Of a stretch of DNA of 64,000 nt, positions 43,160 through 54,224 are shown one piece after another (position 1 is the stretch's first letter; the number at the start of each line of letters is the position of its first letter). The position numbers and the translations under genes are program-made. The stretch comes from Ricinus communis (lineage: Eukaryota; Streptophyta; Magnoliopsida; Malpighiales; Euphorbiaceae): positions 25,282,342 to 25,346,341 of the forward strand of contig NC_063256.1 of assembly GCF_019578655.1 (NCBI RefSeq), written 5' to 3'. A model generated the notes under the pieces. It was not told the origin of the DNA. It ran no database searches and saw only the letters and a list, made by a program, of their open reading frames with translations.

Positions 43160-44382
43160 TGATCGCAGTAGATTTAGTGCAGTTTTTTATGATCTTACAG
43201 GTCTAGAATTGAAAAGCGGTCTTCATCAATTTTGTAGAGGGCTTCCTAAGATATAAAGCTTATGAATGGTTCAGCTTCATATTAGGTTACTAAGGATGAG
43301 AAAACTTGGGTCGAATTTAGATGTTGTGCAATCTGTTTCTGTTTGGAGTCTCAATATTTTGGCCTTATCTAGAGCTACTGAGATCTAATTGAGGTGATTC
43401 AAACTCCTAAAATGAAGTACTCTTCAAGAGCTACAACTTTGGTTAAACATAAGCCTCAACTCGATTTTAGCGATGCTCTAAAATACCCCATAAAGTAAAG
43501 AACAGAAAGAGACACATATTCAAGCTACGAAAAGCTAAGGATGTCACACAGCCGTGTGGTGCCTATGTGGTCCCTATGTGGAACATAAAAAGACATCATT
43601 TAAAGGAAATTTTAGGGTTTATTAGGGAGTTCCGTCATATATTCATTTATAGTGAGAGAAACACTTAGAAATTTCATTTTTCTTTCATTTTAGGGTTTTG
43701 ATTGGTCATTTCTCAAGGAAGAACATCGATTCCTTCATTATTTTTCAAGATTGAAGATTTTCATCTCTACTCTTCCATGAATAGTTTGCAATCTTCTTTC
43801 CCTATTTTTTATTTGTTTATTGTAATGTTTAGGAGCTAATTTTCTTGCTATTTGGGTTTTGATGAATCCTAATTTGTTTTATATAGATTGATTCAAAGTT
43901 AATGCAATTAATCTTTTCTATGAGTTATTTTATCCCTTTGATTGCTTAATTTGATAAGTCAACATATTAATTGGGTTTTATTTTCATAAATTGGTAAGAG
44001 ATAACTTTTAATGAACTGATCACATCTTAGGGATTGAGGATTGATTGGGATACTAAAGATAGATCTATAAGATCCTTTAGTTTAATAGTTCCTTAATCTT
44101 ACTACATGACTTAAGTATGTAGGTTTAAGAAGAGATTCTTCTCCCTCCTCTTAGGAATTATGAGTTTAAACGTTTGAGAAAGGTTTAAACCTAATTCGGT
44201 GGAATGCCACTCAACTCTTGATTGGAATTAATTGTTGTTTGTTTCATGAAATATCTAAGTTATTGATAAGTTTACCGATTGTTTTAATCTTTATTTTCAA
44301 GATTGTTTTACTTCTAAATATTATTACACTAAAATAACATTTTGATTGCTAAAAATTAATATATGATTAAAGGTATTATTCA
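43160..44382 (+). mobile_element. Athila-2 5' LTR, first part
   Basis: From TGATCGCAGTAG to GGTATTATTCA, where Athila-3 inserts. Inverted relatives lie at 9558-10480 and 32264-32685. TATA-like CATTTATAGTG near 43648. The last five bases ATTCA (44378-44382) are the TSD copy. A short GTGTGGTGCCTATGTGGTCCC run at 43553 replaces the CACGGCC cluster of the other Athila LTRs. Confidence 0.7.
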
Positions 44383-45788
44383 TGATAAGCATCATACTAC
44401 ACATGTTTTCATGCCCGATTGTTCACATTTTTATGCATGATTATCCCGTTTTATGCTAGAATCACCTGTCTTTTGTTTCCCTTTTCATTTCCAGTCATTT
44501 CGAAGGACACCATCAAAGAATCGAGGGAAATACGTATGATTACGGAGCAAAATCCATCAAATTGGGCGAGAACAAGCACCCCGAGGGTTGAGCACGGCCT
44601 GGACTCCGGCCGTGCTGAATTATCAAGAGGCTATCCCTAATTGTGCCATTTCAGCATGCCTTCGTAGCCACCACGGCCTCCGGCCGCGGCCTGTGGTGGA
44701 TCAAGCCTTGGGCACGGCCTGTGGTGACACCTGGACTCGGCCGTCTTGAATCAACTATATAGGCGATTTTGAATTCTAATTGAAGAAGACGATTTTTGGA
44801 CTCAATTCCAAGACACACACTTAATCAAATATTTCCTATACCTCAATTGTAGACCTGGAGAGATCAATTTTCATCAATTGAAGGGGGGATTCCACTTATT
44901 CCAACATCGAATTAAAGATCAAGACAAACTTTGGGAGCATTCAAGAGGCAACTAGGGTTTGAGATTTTGAATTTGCAAATTTAGGGTTTCTCATTCAGCT
45001 TGAAAGAGAAGGGTGTACATACCTTTAATTTGTTTTTCCTTATTTTGTTCTTTAATTGCTTTGACTATGAACATGAGCAGCTAGATCTTTTGAATCCATT
45101 AGGGTTCACCTTTGTTGATGGATTATGCTTAATTGTTAGTTTTTTATAATTGTCATTCTTGCAATCTTCTTGCTATTCAGTAATAAAAGTTTAATTCAGT
45201 TAATTTGAGACGTTGGATTAATTGTTTATTATGTTGTTTCTTGACATTGAGAAATGCTTGTTACAACTGGATTTTGAATAGTAAGGACTGGTAGTTAACA
45301 CTTAGAGATGAGGTTGATTTACTCGCCGGATTAAGAACTAACAACTCTTAATAGTCTTAAATCATACTTAATGCTAATTTGTAGTAATCTGATAGGAAGA
45401 GATTCCATTAGGTTAGTGCAGGTTTAGGAATCCGGTAAGCTCGAGAGAGGCAGGGATTCAATTCAGGATTTAGGCACGGGTAAGCAAGATCGGCAATCCA
45501 TAAAATTCATCTTTAGAATTCCATCACTTAGGCTCCCTTTTGGATTTATTTCTCTCTTTACAATTGTCTTTTAATTTTCCATTGTTGTCCTTCATTTACT
45601 TAATTGCACTCATAACCATTAGCTGGTATGTTAGAACTTTCACACCCTATTTCAAACTAGATAACATAGCAAGCAGTAGTAACTCTAGGTTCACCCGATC
45701 TCCAGGGATACGACCTTGATACTCACTAGTGCTAGGCTGCATCGGTAGGTTCACTGCCTTAGGTGTAGGTTGCATAAAGAACCCATCA
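44383..45788 (+). mobile_element. Athila-3 5' LTR
   Basis: TGATAAGCATCATACTAC to AAGAACCCATCA, 1,406 bases. U3 holds the CACGGCC/GGCCGTG cluster (44588-44750), directly followed by CTATATAGG (44755-44763), a probable TATA box. The later part (CTTAGAGATGAGGTTGATT, GGTAAGCTCGAGAGAGG) is homologous to the Athila-1 LTR. Confidence 0.9.
44588..44750 (+). repeat. CACGGCC/GGCCGTG cluster in Athila-3 5' LTR
   Basis: Units include GAGCACGGCC, CGGCCGTGCTG, CACCACGGCC, CGGCCGCGGCC and GGGCACGGCC. The cluster is followed within about 10 bases by the TATA-like box. The 3' LTR copy lies at 55798-55968. Confidence 0.75.
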
Positions 45789-45793
45789 AGTTT

Positions 45794-45811
45794 TGGCGCC
45801 GTTCTTGTGTA
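45794..45811 (+). promoter_or_regulatory. Primer-binding site, decayed
   Basis: TGGCGCCGTT matches the first ten bases of the tRNA-Asp site and then diverges (CTTGTGTA instead of GCCGGGGA). Spacing from the LTR end equals that in Athila-1. A change after integration is likely, since priming would be poor. Confidence 0.7.
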
Positions 45812-45951
45812 ACGGTGAACTAGAGTGAATTGTTTTGTGTTAATTTAGTCATTATTTATTTTATTCATTTATTCTTTAATTCTATTATTATTTATTATTA
45901 TATTATTTTTGTTGATCGGTGGTTGTGTGGACTTTCGGTTTCAAGTAGTTT

Positions 45952-47473
45952 ATGACCAGGAGCTCAAACTCGAATCTTATAGAGCCTCTATCTGATCCAG
46001 AACGATCCCTCAAACTCTTAAGGAAGAGGTTGCAATTAGAAGAGGAGGAGATTGAGGTTGAGATACCTGTGGATAGACTAGACACGATGGAAAACCATGA
46101 CCCCCATGAGTGAGGATCGAGGACGATGTACGAGTTTGCTCGACCATCTTTGGATGGGACGAAAACTAGTATAGTCGGACTACTTTATGTGGCCAACAAT
46201 TTTGAGATAAAGGCCAATGTTATCCGGATGATCCAACAAAGCGTGCAGTTTGGAGGATTGCCCAGCGAGGATCCCAATGCACATATCTCCAACTTTTTGG
46301 AGATTTGTGACACATTCAAAATAAATGGAACAACCGATGATGCCATTCGGTGAGATTGTTTCCATTTTCCTTGAGGGACAGAGCAAAGAGATGGTTGCAA
46401 TCTCTTCCACAATGACGATCACTACACCGGAAGGCGTTGGTCAGAAAAATTTTTATATAAGTATTTTCCTCCCGCTAAAACCGCTAAACTTAGAAATGAT
46501 ATATCTTCTTTTGTGCAGTTTGATGATGAAAGCATGTACGATGCATGGGAGAGATTTAAAGATCTTTTGAGATCTGCCCACATCACGGATTGCCGGTGTG
46601 GATGCAGTTCGGACCTTCTACAATGGGTTGAACCTCGCAGCGAGGCGAGATGGTGGATCTTTGCGGAGGGGCGCTAAACAGTAAGACGCCCGAGCAAGCT
46701 CAGAACTTGATAGAGGAAATGGCCATGAACAACTATCAATGGCAATCCTCTAGGAACCGACCAGGAAGACAAGGAGTGGTCAACCAAGTGGACTCTACAG
46801 CCTTGGCGAGCTCAAGTGGAGCTTCTAGCCAAGAAGATCGACCAACTCCAGATGCCGGTTCACGCAGCGAACGTTGGCTGCGAGTTTTGTGGTGGCCCGC
46901 ATTACAGTGCGAACTGTACTGCGGGAGGTATGTTTGCTTCATCTTCTATTAGTTTTCCATCTAATTCTACTATATCTTCCCGATGTTGAACAGTTGATTA
47001 TATGGGAATGCCCCGAGGCAGTAGAATAACCCCTACAAAGAATACATACAACCCTGGATGGCGCAATCACCCCAATTTCGATTGGAGGAACAATAATGCC
47101 CAGGTCCAGCGGGTTTCCAAAGACTTCATCAATGACCACAAAGAACAACCAATCGGGCTGCACAAGCTCCTCCTCCCAAGAAAAGAAGTCAAATTTAGAG
47201 GAGCTCATGATGAAGTTTGTGACATCTACGAAACAAGATTCCAGTAGACCGATAGTGCACTTAGGAATCGAGGCCTCGATTCAGAACTTGGAGACTCAAA
47301 TTGGCCAAATTTCTAAGATGCTTTCAGAGAGACCTTCAGGATCGCTCCCTAGCACTACAGAGTCAAACCCGAGGGAGCATTGCAAAGCTATCACCTTGCG
47401 TTCAGGTAAGAATTTGACTGGTTCTTCGCCTTTAGCTGATAAGGATAATACAATCGCATGGTCGAGCCGGTAA
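45952..47473 (+). pseudogene. Athila-3 gag
   Basis: ATGACCAGG at 45952 opens MTRSSNSN, the usual Athila gag start; an in-frame TGA lies at 46111. Then MYEFARPSLDGTKTS, NNFEIKANVIRMIQQ, FGGLPSEDPNAHISNFLEICDTFK and DDAIR (capsid core), a frameshift near 46350, KYFPPAKTAKLRNDI, a second shift, QAQNLIEEMAMNNYQWQ, the zinc knuckle CEFCGGPHYSANC (about 46880-46920), NTYNPGWRNHPNFDW, and QNLETQIGQISKMLSERPSG with ITLRSGKNL at the end. Domain order is complete but spread over three frames. Confidence 0.8.
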
Positions 47474-47576
47474 GGAAGGACCGGACCTTGAGATGGTAGA
47501 GAATGAGAGAAAGAAAGAAGACAGGCAAAAGAGCCCTGTGCGGGAGCATCGGTACCATATCCTGCAAGGTTGAGAC

Positions 47577-48279
47577 AGGATATGGTGGACAAGCAATACA
47601 GTAAGTTTCTTGACTTATTTAAGCAGCTGAAAATTAACTTACCTTTTGTTGAGGCAATTTCACGGTCTTGAAATACGCCAAGTTTTTAAAGGAGATTTTG
47701 AGCAACAAGAGGAAGTTGGAGGATCTTGGTCAGGTGGTGCTTAATGAGGAGTGTTCAGCTATTCTCCAGAACAAACTGCCACTCAAGCGACGAGATCCAG
47801 GGAGTTTTACTATCCCTTGTATGATTGGTGATTTATCAATTAGCGGTGCATTGGGCTGATTTAGGAGCCGATTAACTTAATGCCCACTAGTTTATTTGCC
47901 AAATTAGGGTTGCATGAGCCAAAGCCTACTAGGATGAGTGTTCAATTAGCAGATAGGACTGTTAAAATTCCTAGAGGTATTGTTGAAGATGTACTTGTAA
48001 AGGTAGATAAATTTATCTTTCCTGTAGATTTTGTGGTAATGGATATGGAGGGTGATAGCACTGCCTCTTATCCTGGGTAGGCCTTTCCTAGCTACATCGA
48101 GGGTCGTTATCGATGTAAGCGATGGAAAGCTTAAGCTTAGAGTTAATGATGAGACCATTACCTTTGACTGGCCACTTCCATGGCAGCGGACTATGATAAT
48201 CGTATGTTCTATTGATGTTATTGATGATGTGGTTGAGTCCCATTTACAAGAAATTTTATGTCGACCCTTTCGCAAGTAG
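47577..48279 (+). pseudogene. Athila-3 aspartic protease
   Basis: MVDKQYSKFLDLFKQLKIN, then KYAKFLKEILSNKRKLED, KRRDPGSFTIPCMIGDLSISGALG (frame shift right before the expected ADLGA catalytic motif), LMPTSLFAKLGL, MSVQLADRT, IVEDVLVKVDKFIFPVDFVVMDME, then PLILGRPFLATSRVVIDV in another frame. Normal order and length for Athila protease, with two frameshifts. The intact-looking paralog lies at 58327-59181. Confidence 0.75.
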
Positions 48280-49130
48280 CATTAGGCCGAGGGATGAGGA
48301 GGAGTTGTCCAATGAGCAAGTGTTGGAGCAACTCATTTGTTTTATTAAGCCGAGCCGAGCTTGTCAACTGATCCCTATCTTTTTCTTGACAGGTCTGGGG
48401 TGCGGAAAGTAAAGACTTCATTCGAGGACCCACCAGTTTTAGAACTGAAGGAGTTACCGAGCCACTTGGTTTATGCCTTCCTGGATGAAGAGAAGCGCTT
48501 ACCAGTAATCATAGCGGTACCGATCTAACTCCGAAGAACAAGCCATGCTGTTGGAAGTTCTAAGGAAGTACAAGAAGGCCTTTGCTTTCAATATAGCCGA
48601 TATCCCGGGCATAAATCCAAGTTTCTGCTCTCATAAGATTTCATTGGGGGACAGTTTCAGGCCGGTCGTTCAGCCTCAAAGACGACTCAATCCGAACATG
48701 AAAGAAGTGGTAAAGAAGGAGGTAATTAAACTTCTTGATGCAGGGTTTGATATATCCCATTTCCGGCGATTCGTGGGTTAGTCCTGCAGTTGTACCCAAG
48801 AAAGGAGGCATCACAGTGTTAAGGAATGAGAAGGATGAGCTGATCCCGACTCGGACGGTATGAAGCCCGAGTTTGCATTGATACTTAATGATGCAACTCG
48901 GAAGGACCACTTCCCTCTTCCTTTCATTGATCGGATGATTGAACGTTTAGCAGTCACATGTTTTATTGTTTTCTTGATGGCTTTTCAGGTTACTTTCGGA
49001 TTCTATTGCACCCGAGGACCAAGAGAAGACTACCTTCACCGCCCTTATGGGACGTTTGCTTATAGACGGATGCCATTCGGACTGCAATGCACTACATTTC
49101 GGTGCATGATGGCTATTTTGAGGACATGAT
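48280..49130 (+). pseudogene. Athila-3 pol linker and RT N-terminal part
   Basis: DEEELSNEQVLEQL linker, a LELKELPSHLVYAFL-like segment in the next frame, then MLLEVLRKYKKAFAFNIADIPGI, KEVVKKEVIKLLDAGFD, WVSPAVVPKKGGITV, and NDATRKDHFPLPFIDRMIERL with [15 protein letters not shown]. The expected GWR-x-CIDYRKLN segment near 48855 is lost to a small deletion. A frame change near 49090 leads into the long open frame 49087-50802. Confidence 0.75.
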
Positions 49131-50802
49131 TGAGGAGTCTATGGAGGTATTTATGGATGACTTCTCTATTTTTGGTAATTCTTTCTCTCTTTGTTTGGCA
49201 AACCTTGAGCGCATGTTAGCTAGATGTATTGAGGCTAACTTGGTACTAAACTGGGAAAAATGTCATTTCATGGTAAGAGAGGGGATTGTTTTAGGGCGTA
49301 AGATCTCTCAGGCTGGGATGGAGGTGGATAGAGCTAAGGTAGAAGTAATATCTAAGCTACCTCCTCCTAGTTCATTAAGGTTTAGGAGTTTTACGGGCCA
49401 TGCGAGGTTTTATAGGAGATTTATTAGAGATTTTTCTAAGATTGCTAGGCCCCTCACTCAATTGTTAGTTAAGGATGTACCTTTTATTTTTAATGATGCA
49501 TGCGTGGCAGCTTTTGAGTTACTGAAGAAACTTCTAACTACAGCCCCAATCATGGTTTCTCCTGATTGGGGGCTGCCTTTTGAACTGATGTGCGATGCTA
49601 GTGATCATGCAGTTGGAGCTGTGCTTGGACAGAGGATTGAAAAGAAGTTTCAACCCATTTACTACGCCAGCAAGACCTTGACAGGAGCCCAAGAACACTA
49701 CACCACCACAGAGAAGGAGTTATTGGCGGTTGTTTACGCCTTCGACAAGTTTAGATCATACCTCGTTCTCTCCAAAACTATTGTCTTCACGGACCACTCG
49801 GCATTGAGGTACTTATTCCTGAAAAATGATGCGAAACCGAGATTGATTCGGTGGATTCTTTTGTTACAGAAATTTGACATCGAGATCAAGGATAAGAAGG
49901 GCGCGGAGAATCTGGCAGCGGACCATTTATCGAGATTGGAAAATCCTCACTTAGATGCACTTGATGAGACGACCATAAATGATCGATTTCCAGAAGAACA
50001 TTTGTATATCACTCAAGTATACACTGATACTCCCTGGTTTTCTGATTATGCTAACTATTTGGTTGCTAGGGTTCTACCAAAGGGTATGACGTATCAGCAA
50101 AAGAAGAAATTCTTCGCTGATTTGAAATACTATATTTGGGAAGATCCCTTTTTGTTTAAAGTATGTGCAGATCAGGTGATTCGCCGTTGTGTATATGGCG
50201 AGGAGACTCTCCAAATATTGAAGCAATGCCATGAGGGACCCACTGGAGGTCATCAAGCAGCAAACCATACTACGAGGAAGGTGCTAGAGGCAGGATTCTA
50301 TTGGCCTACGCTTTTCCAAGATGCACGAAAATTTGTTAAGGTTTGTGACCCTTGCCAGCGCGCAGGTAATATCTCTTCTCGTGATGAGATGCCCCAAACC
50401 AGTGTGCAACTCGTTGAGATTTTTGATGTCTGGGGCATCGACTTCATGGGACCCTTTCCCTCTTCGTATGGTAATAAGTACATTCTGGTTGCTGTTGAAT
50501 ATTTCTCTAAGTGGCCTGAAGCTCAGGCTGTAGCCACTGATGATGCTAGGGTTGTCTGCAGGTTCCTTAAGCGATTGTTTGCTAGGTTTGGCATACCTAG
50601 GGCGCTTATTAGTGATAGAGGAACACATTTCTGCAACACCCAATTAGAGAAAGTACTTAAGCGGTACGGAGTTACTCATCGGTTCTCTACTCCCTATCAC
50701 CCCCAGACTAGTGGGCAGGTTGAGGTAACTAATAGGGGTATTAAACGTATTTTAGAGAGAACCAGATTAGTACCGATGGGAAGGACCGGACCCTTAAGTT
50801 AG
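49087..50802 (+). CDS. pol: Athila-3 pol: RT C-terminus, RNase H, integrase (571 codons open)
   Basis: Longest open frame in the window. RT catalytic box [12 protein letters not shown] (F-x-D-D form, about residues 20-30), then RT thumb and connection ([17 protein letters not shown]). RNase [49 protein letters not shown] (Asp, Glu, Asp visible). Integrase: zinc domain [10 protein letters not shown] and CDPCQR; core [12 protein letters not shown] (Asp), [10 protein letters not shown] (Asp), [16 protein letters not shown] (Glu), so the D-D-E triad is intact. It lacks its own start because the upstream RT is in another frame; the first Met is not a real initiator. The frame is lost at 50802 near the integrase C-terminus. 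Confidence 0.85.
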   Translation: MHYISVHDGYFEDMIEESMEVFMDDFSIFGNSFSLCLANLERMLARCIEANLVLNWEKCHFMVREGIVLGRKISQAGMEVDRAKVEVISKLPPPSSLRFRSFTGHARFYRRFIRDFSKIARPLTQLLVKDVPFIFNDACVAAFELLKKLLTTAPIMVSPDWGLPFELMCDASDHAVGAVLGQRIEKKFQPIYYASKTLTGAQEHYTTTEKELLAVVYAFDKFRSYLVLSKTIVFTDHSALRYLFLKNDAKPRLIRWILLLQKFDIEIKDKKGAENLAADHLSRLENPHLDALDETTINDRFPEEHLYITQVYTDTPWFSDYANYLVARVLPKGMTYQQKKKFFADLKYYIWEDPFLFKVCADQVIRRCVYGEETLQILKQCHEGPTGGHQAANHTTRKVLEAGFYWPTLFQDARKFVKVCDPCQRAGNISSRDEMPQTSVQLVEIFDVWGIDFMGPFPSSYGNKYILVAVEYFSKWPEAQAVATDDARVVCRFLKRLFARFGIPRALISDRGTHFCNTQLEKVLKRYGVTHRFSTPYHPQTSGQVEVTNRGIKRILERTRLVPMGRTGPLS

Positions 50803-51342
50803 ATGATGCATTATGGGCGTTTAGGACTACTTTTAGGACATCTATAGGTTTTACGCCCTATCGCCTTGTTTATGGAAAGTCATGTCATTTGCCTGTTGAG
50901 TTAGAGCATAGGGCACTTTGGGCCCTTAGAACTTGTAACTTTGATATTGATTATGCAGGGTAAGGAGGCGGCAATGGCGGTGAGTGAGCTAGATGAGTGG
51001 CGCCCAGTATACGAAAACTCCTCAACTTACAAAGCAAGGACTAAGAAATGGCATGATCAAAGGATTCGTGAGCCTAAGGAATTTCAGGGTTGGGGATCGA
51101 GTGTTGCTTTACAACTCTCACCTTCGTCTGTTTCCGGAAGCTGCTGAGACTCGTTGGTCCGGACCATTTCGGATCGGACAAGTCTTTCCATATGGAGTGG
51201 TAGAGTTGCATCATCCGGAGAAGGGAACTTCAAAGTGAACGGCCATCGGCTAAAGCGATATCATTGTAACTCGTTGGATAGTGAGCAACGAGTTGACTGG
51301 CTTTGTATGCACAGAAGGGTGATCCGAATGAGTCACGCTTAA
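50803..51342 (+). pseudogene. Athila-3 integrase C-terminal region
   Basis: Continues integrase over frameshifts: [39 protein letters not shown], then FRVGDRVLLYNSHLRLFPE, RWSGPFRIGQVFPYGVVELHH (the GPF/Y module), VNGHRLKRY. Normal C-terminal content for an Athila integrase. Confidence 0.75.
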
Positions 51343-51654
51343 GACTCGCAAATAAGCACTTCCGTACATTCGACTTGAATTATACTTTCATGTTTTTAAT
51401 TAGTTGTGATTGTTTCATTATTTTCATTTGACTTTATTATAGTTGCTTAAAAATAATTAGGTTAATTTTAATTTTCGGACTTATAGAATCAAGAGGACAA
51501 ACTCTTCCGTTTGACCATATCTACTTGTTTAATGATCTAATTACATGCATATGTGTTAATTATAGGTATGGGGGCAAGGCGACTCGAGTCGGCAAAGGCA
51601 AGCCCAGGAAAACTCCGTTTCACCCACGGTTTCGTGGCCATCACGGGGGTCGCA
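51343..51654 (+). other. Athila-3 pol-ORF3 spacer, first part
   Basis: AT-rich noncoding sequence after integrase. No motif recognised before the CACGG cluster. Confidence 0.4.
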
Positions 51655-51870
51655 TCACCGGTAGTCTTGATGAGCACGGCCGAGTCAAGACCGTGTTGAA
51701 GGATAAAGAGCAATTGTCACGGCCTTGAAGGTAGCACGGGACACAACCCCTAGCCGTGCTGGGAAGCACGGCCGTGCCAATGCCCATGCCAAGGAGCATC
51801 CGAAGAAGGCTAAAGGATCGGCCGAGTCCTAGCCGTCTTGACGGCCTTACCCTCACCCGTCAAAACCGTG
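51655..51870 (+). repeat. CACGGCC/GGCCGTG cluster upstream of ORF3 (Athila-3)
   Basis: About eight units: GAGCACGGCCGAG, GACCGTGTTG, GTCACGGCC, GTAGCACGGGA, AGCCGTGCTGG, AAGCACGGCCGTGCC, AAACCGTGCC. Ends directly at the TATA-like box (51872). Same motif family and same order as in the LTR U3. Confidence 0.75.
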
Positions 51871-51871
51871 C

Positions 51872-51879
51872 CTATAAGA
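51872..51879 (+). promoter_or_regulatory. TATA-like box before ORF3 (Athila-3)
   Basis: CTATAAGA, immediately after the last CCGTG unit and 112 bases before the 5' splice site. Equivalent to 22516-22526 in Athila-1. The text just after both boxes is also alike (AAAATTTTGCTTCCCTTTTG and AAAATTTTGCTCTCCTTTTA). Confidence 0.45.
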
Positions 51880-51983
51880 ATTGGAGGCCTCCGAAAATTT
51901 TGCTTCCCTTTTGTTTTTCTTAGCTCAAAGGTGTTGTTCTTATATCCCTATCTCACCCTTCTCACTTTCCTAAGCGAACTCAG

Positions 51984-52402
51984 GTAAGTCCCTTCATTTG
52001 TTGCATTATATTTTTTTTATTTTATTATTATGATTTCACTTCTATTTTAGACATATACTTTTGTTAGGACATGCTAGGATATTTTGGTGGCTCTATAGTG
52101 TAACTATATGACCTTGGTTAGGTTAATCTACATTAGTTGTTGTGTTTGTGGTGTAGTTGGTTATGAAATTAATAACTGTAGGGTTTTGGTGGAAATAAAA
52201 TGTGCCTCTGACATGCAAAGCATGAATAATGTTTAGATTTAAATTGCAATTCTTTGGTTCATGATAAATTGGATTGATATATATCGGTTTATTAGTTTAT
52301 ACAAGTTTTGGTTAGTCAAGTATAATCATTATACGTTGATTCGGTAGATTATTTCTTTCATTAACTTGAATTTTTACAAAAACTAATAATTCGTTGCATT
52401 AG
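51984..52402 (+). other. Putative intron in the ORF3 leader (Athila-3)
   Basis: Donor CAG/GTAAGTC at 51984 matches the plant consensus. Acceptor GCATTAG ends at 52402, and the ORF3 ATG is at 52408. 419 AT-rich bases. Confidence 0.55.
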
Positions 52403-52407
52403 GTGAT

Positions 52408-53932
52408 ATGACGGACCGCGATAAATCTCGTAGAAAGCAATCGAAGCAGCGTCGCTACCGAAGCGATCGCGTGGTGAAGGAACGTCTTCCTCCACAAAGA
52501 CAACCAGCACCAAGACTTCCACCTCCACCACCACAAAGAAATAGTCCGACCTCGGAGAGCACTACTGTGAATCCATCCACACTGGCCGTCATCCATTGTG
52601 GACATTCCCTAATGCAGACAATGAAAGTAGATTCCAAGTCATGAGATGGAAGCAAGTGATGGCGGGCCGTTGCATAGACTTCACATCCCTAGAGAGTGGG
52701 ATTGGCTCAAGATGTGCACACACCGGTCGAGACTCGCCATATGCGAGATTCTTTGACATCATTGAGCCAACCTACCGTGAGCTTACGATCGAGTTCCTCA
52801 GCACCTTCTTCCCGGCAGATCACAAACTGGCATCAGCCTGATGCAATTTATTTTAGGCTTGGGGGAAGGGAGTTCTCGATGTCGGTCCCACAATTTGGAA
52901 TGCATTTGGGATTATGGACTGAACAAGAAATCTCGGGGGAGGAGTATCAGGGTTGTCTCTACATCCACCCAATTTCATATGACGCCATGTGGGATTCATT
53001 GGTAATGAGGGAAACATACTACCCAAGCAGTGTCTAAGGCATCTAGCCTCATCAACCATCTCCGCTACATTCATACCCTACTAGCTTACACCATTCTGGT
53101 GAGGGGCAGTTTTGGGCGATCCACTGAGGCCCGATGTCTTTATTCTCCTGGGCTATGCAACATCGGAAGAAGCTAGACTTGGGATATTTATTGGCTCGCC
53201 AAGTCCGTTCATTTATAGTAGGCCTTCGGAAGAAGATGCATTGTTGTTTCGGTCCGTATGTGACTAGGTTAGCTAAGAGACTAGATGTATTGGACGACTG
53301 TCTGTCGGAGCTTTCAAATATTGGTGACATGACACCACTAGGGATCAGACAAATGATCAACATGCGGATGATCACGGCCACTAGACATCCACATGGTATT
53401 GAATATAGGCTCGTGAGCACAATAGTCAGGGAAGCTAGAGAGGCAACGGCTAGAGGAGCCCAACATCCGTCGGCTGGGATTCCGGATGTTAGGATTCCTA
53501 ACCCAGCTAGAGTGTTTATGCCTTCATCCCGGAGCCTCATCCTCTCATTCGGTAGAGCCATCGAGCGTCGGATCGGTGCTTTGGCCGACCGTCTAGATCG
53601 AGTCTGCGATCTACGAAGCGATACCGAGTTTGTGCGGTTTCAAGAAGAAACGAAGGCACAGTTAGGCGATTTGAACAGTACACTTCAACAATTCCCGAGT
53701 GGTTTAGAAAGACAGGCCACCAGACAGACTTCATAGTAGTGCGATTCAAAAGATGCAAGAGGTCGGAGCACAAAATCAACGGCTCATTGATGATATGGAG
53801 TTCGATTTGGCGACATGCTTCATGACCCTGATCCACCACCGCAACCTCCCCAAAGAATTTCCAACTTCCAAAGCAGATCCAACCGGTGAGGATACACCGT
53901 CAGAGACTCTAGCGGAAAGAAAAAATTTGTGA
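52408..53932 (+). pseudogene. Athila ORF3 (env position) of Athila-3
   Basis: The basic, Arg/Lys-rich N-terminus (MTDRDKSRRKQSKQRRYRSD) and Pro-rich stretch open at 52408. After frameshifts the conserved core is read: FPNADNESRFQ, GRCIDFTSLESG, RFFDIIEPTYRELTIEFLSTF, FRLGGREFSMSVPQFGMHLGLW, then in frame 53134-53736 LGYLLARQVRS, CCFGPYVTRLAKRLDVLDD, ATRHPHGIEYRLV and a coiled-coil-like C-terminus. Ends TGA at 53932. I see no signal peptide or membrane segment, so calling it env rests on position only; I relate the core to the Athila ORF-1 family. Confidence 0.7.
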
Positions 53933-54188
53933 TATTTTCCTCCATCCTTTTTCTTTATTTTTTTTTTTTTTATTATTATTATTTTTTTTTTCTTTCAATT
54001 TGTTATCTCCTTTTACTTTCTTGCTTGTAGCTTGTTTACTTTTATGTTATTTCCTTGCACTTGTTTGTTTATGTTAAGTAGAACATTATAGTTTTTTTAA
54101 TTGAAAAAAAAAATAAAAATAAAAATTCAGCATGATCTTCCATTACCATAATGTGTGAATCATATGCTTCCTCAGTCTAAAACTCTCT

Positions 54189-54224
54189 AACACTGTGGAC
54201 AGTGTTATACTAAAATGTGGGGTA
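54189..54224 (+). promoter_or_regulatory. Hairpin plus TGTGGGG tract after ORF3 (Athila-3)
   Basis: Perfect 7-bp stem AACACTG-TGGA-CAGTGTT (54189-54206) followed by AAATGTGGGGT (54214-54224). Counterpart of 24875-24910 in Athila-1. Confidence 0.6.

Noticed and set aside
46180..46422. Minus-strand frames of 75-80 codons opposite gag
   Set aside because: Antisense shadows of the Athila-3 capsid core.
53052..53561. 169-codon minus-strand open frame
   Set aside because: Antisense to the conserved Athila ORF3 core; no known domain. A shadow frame.
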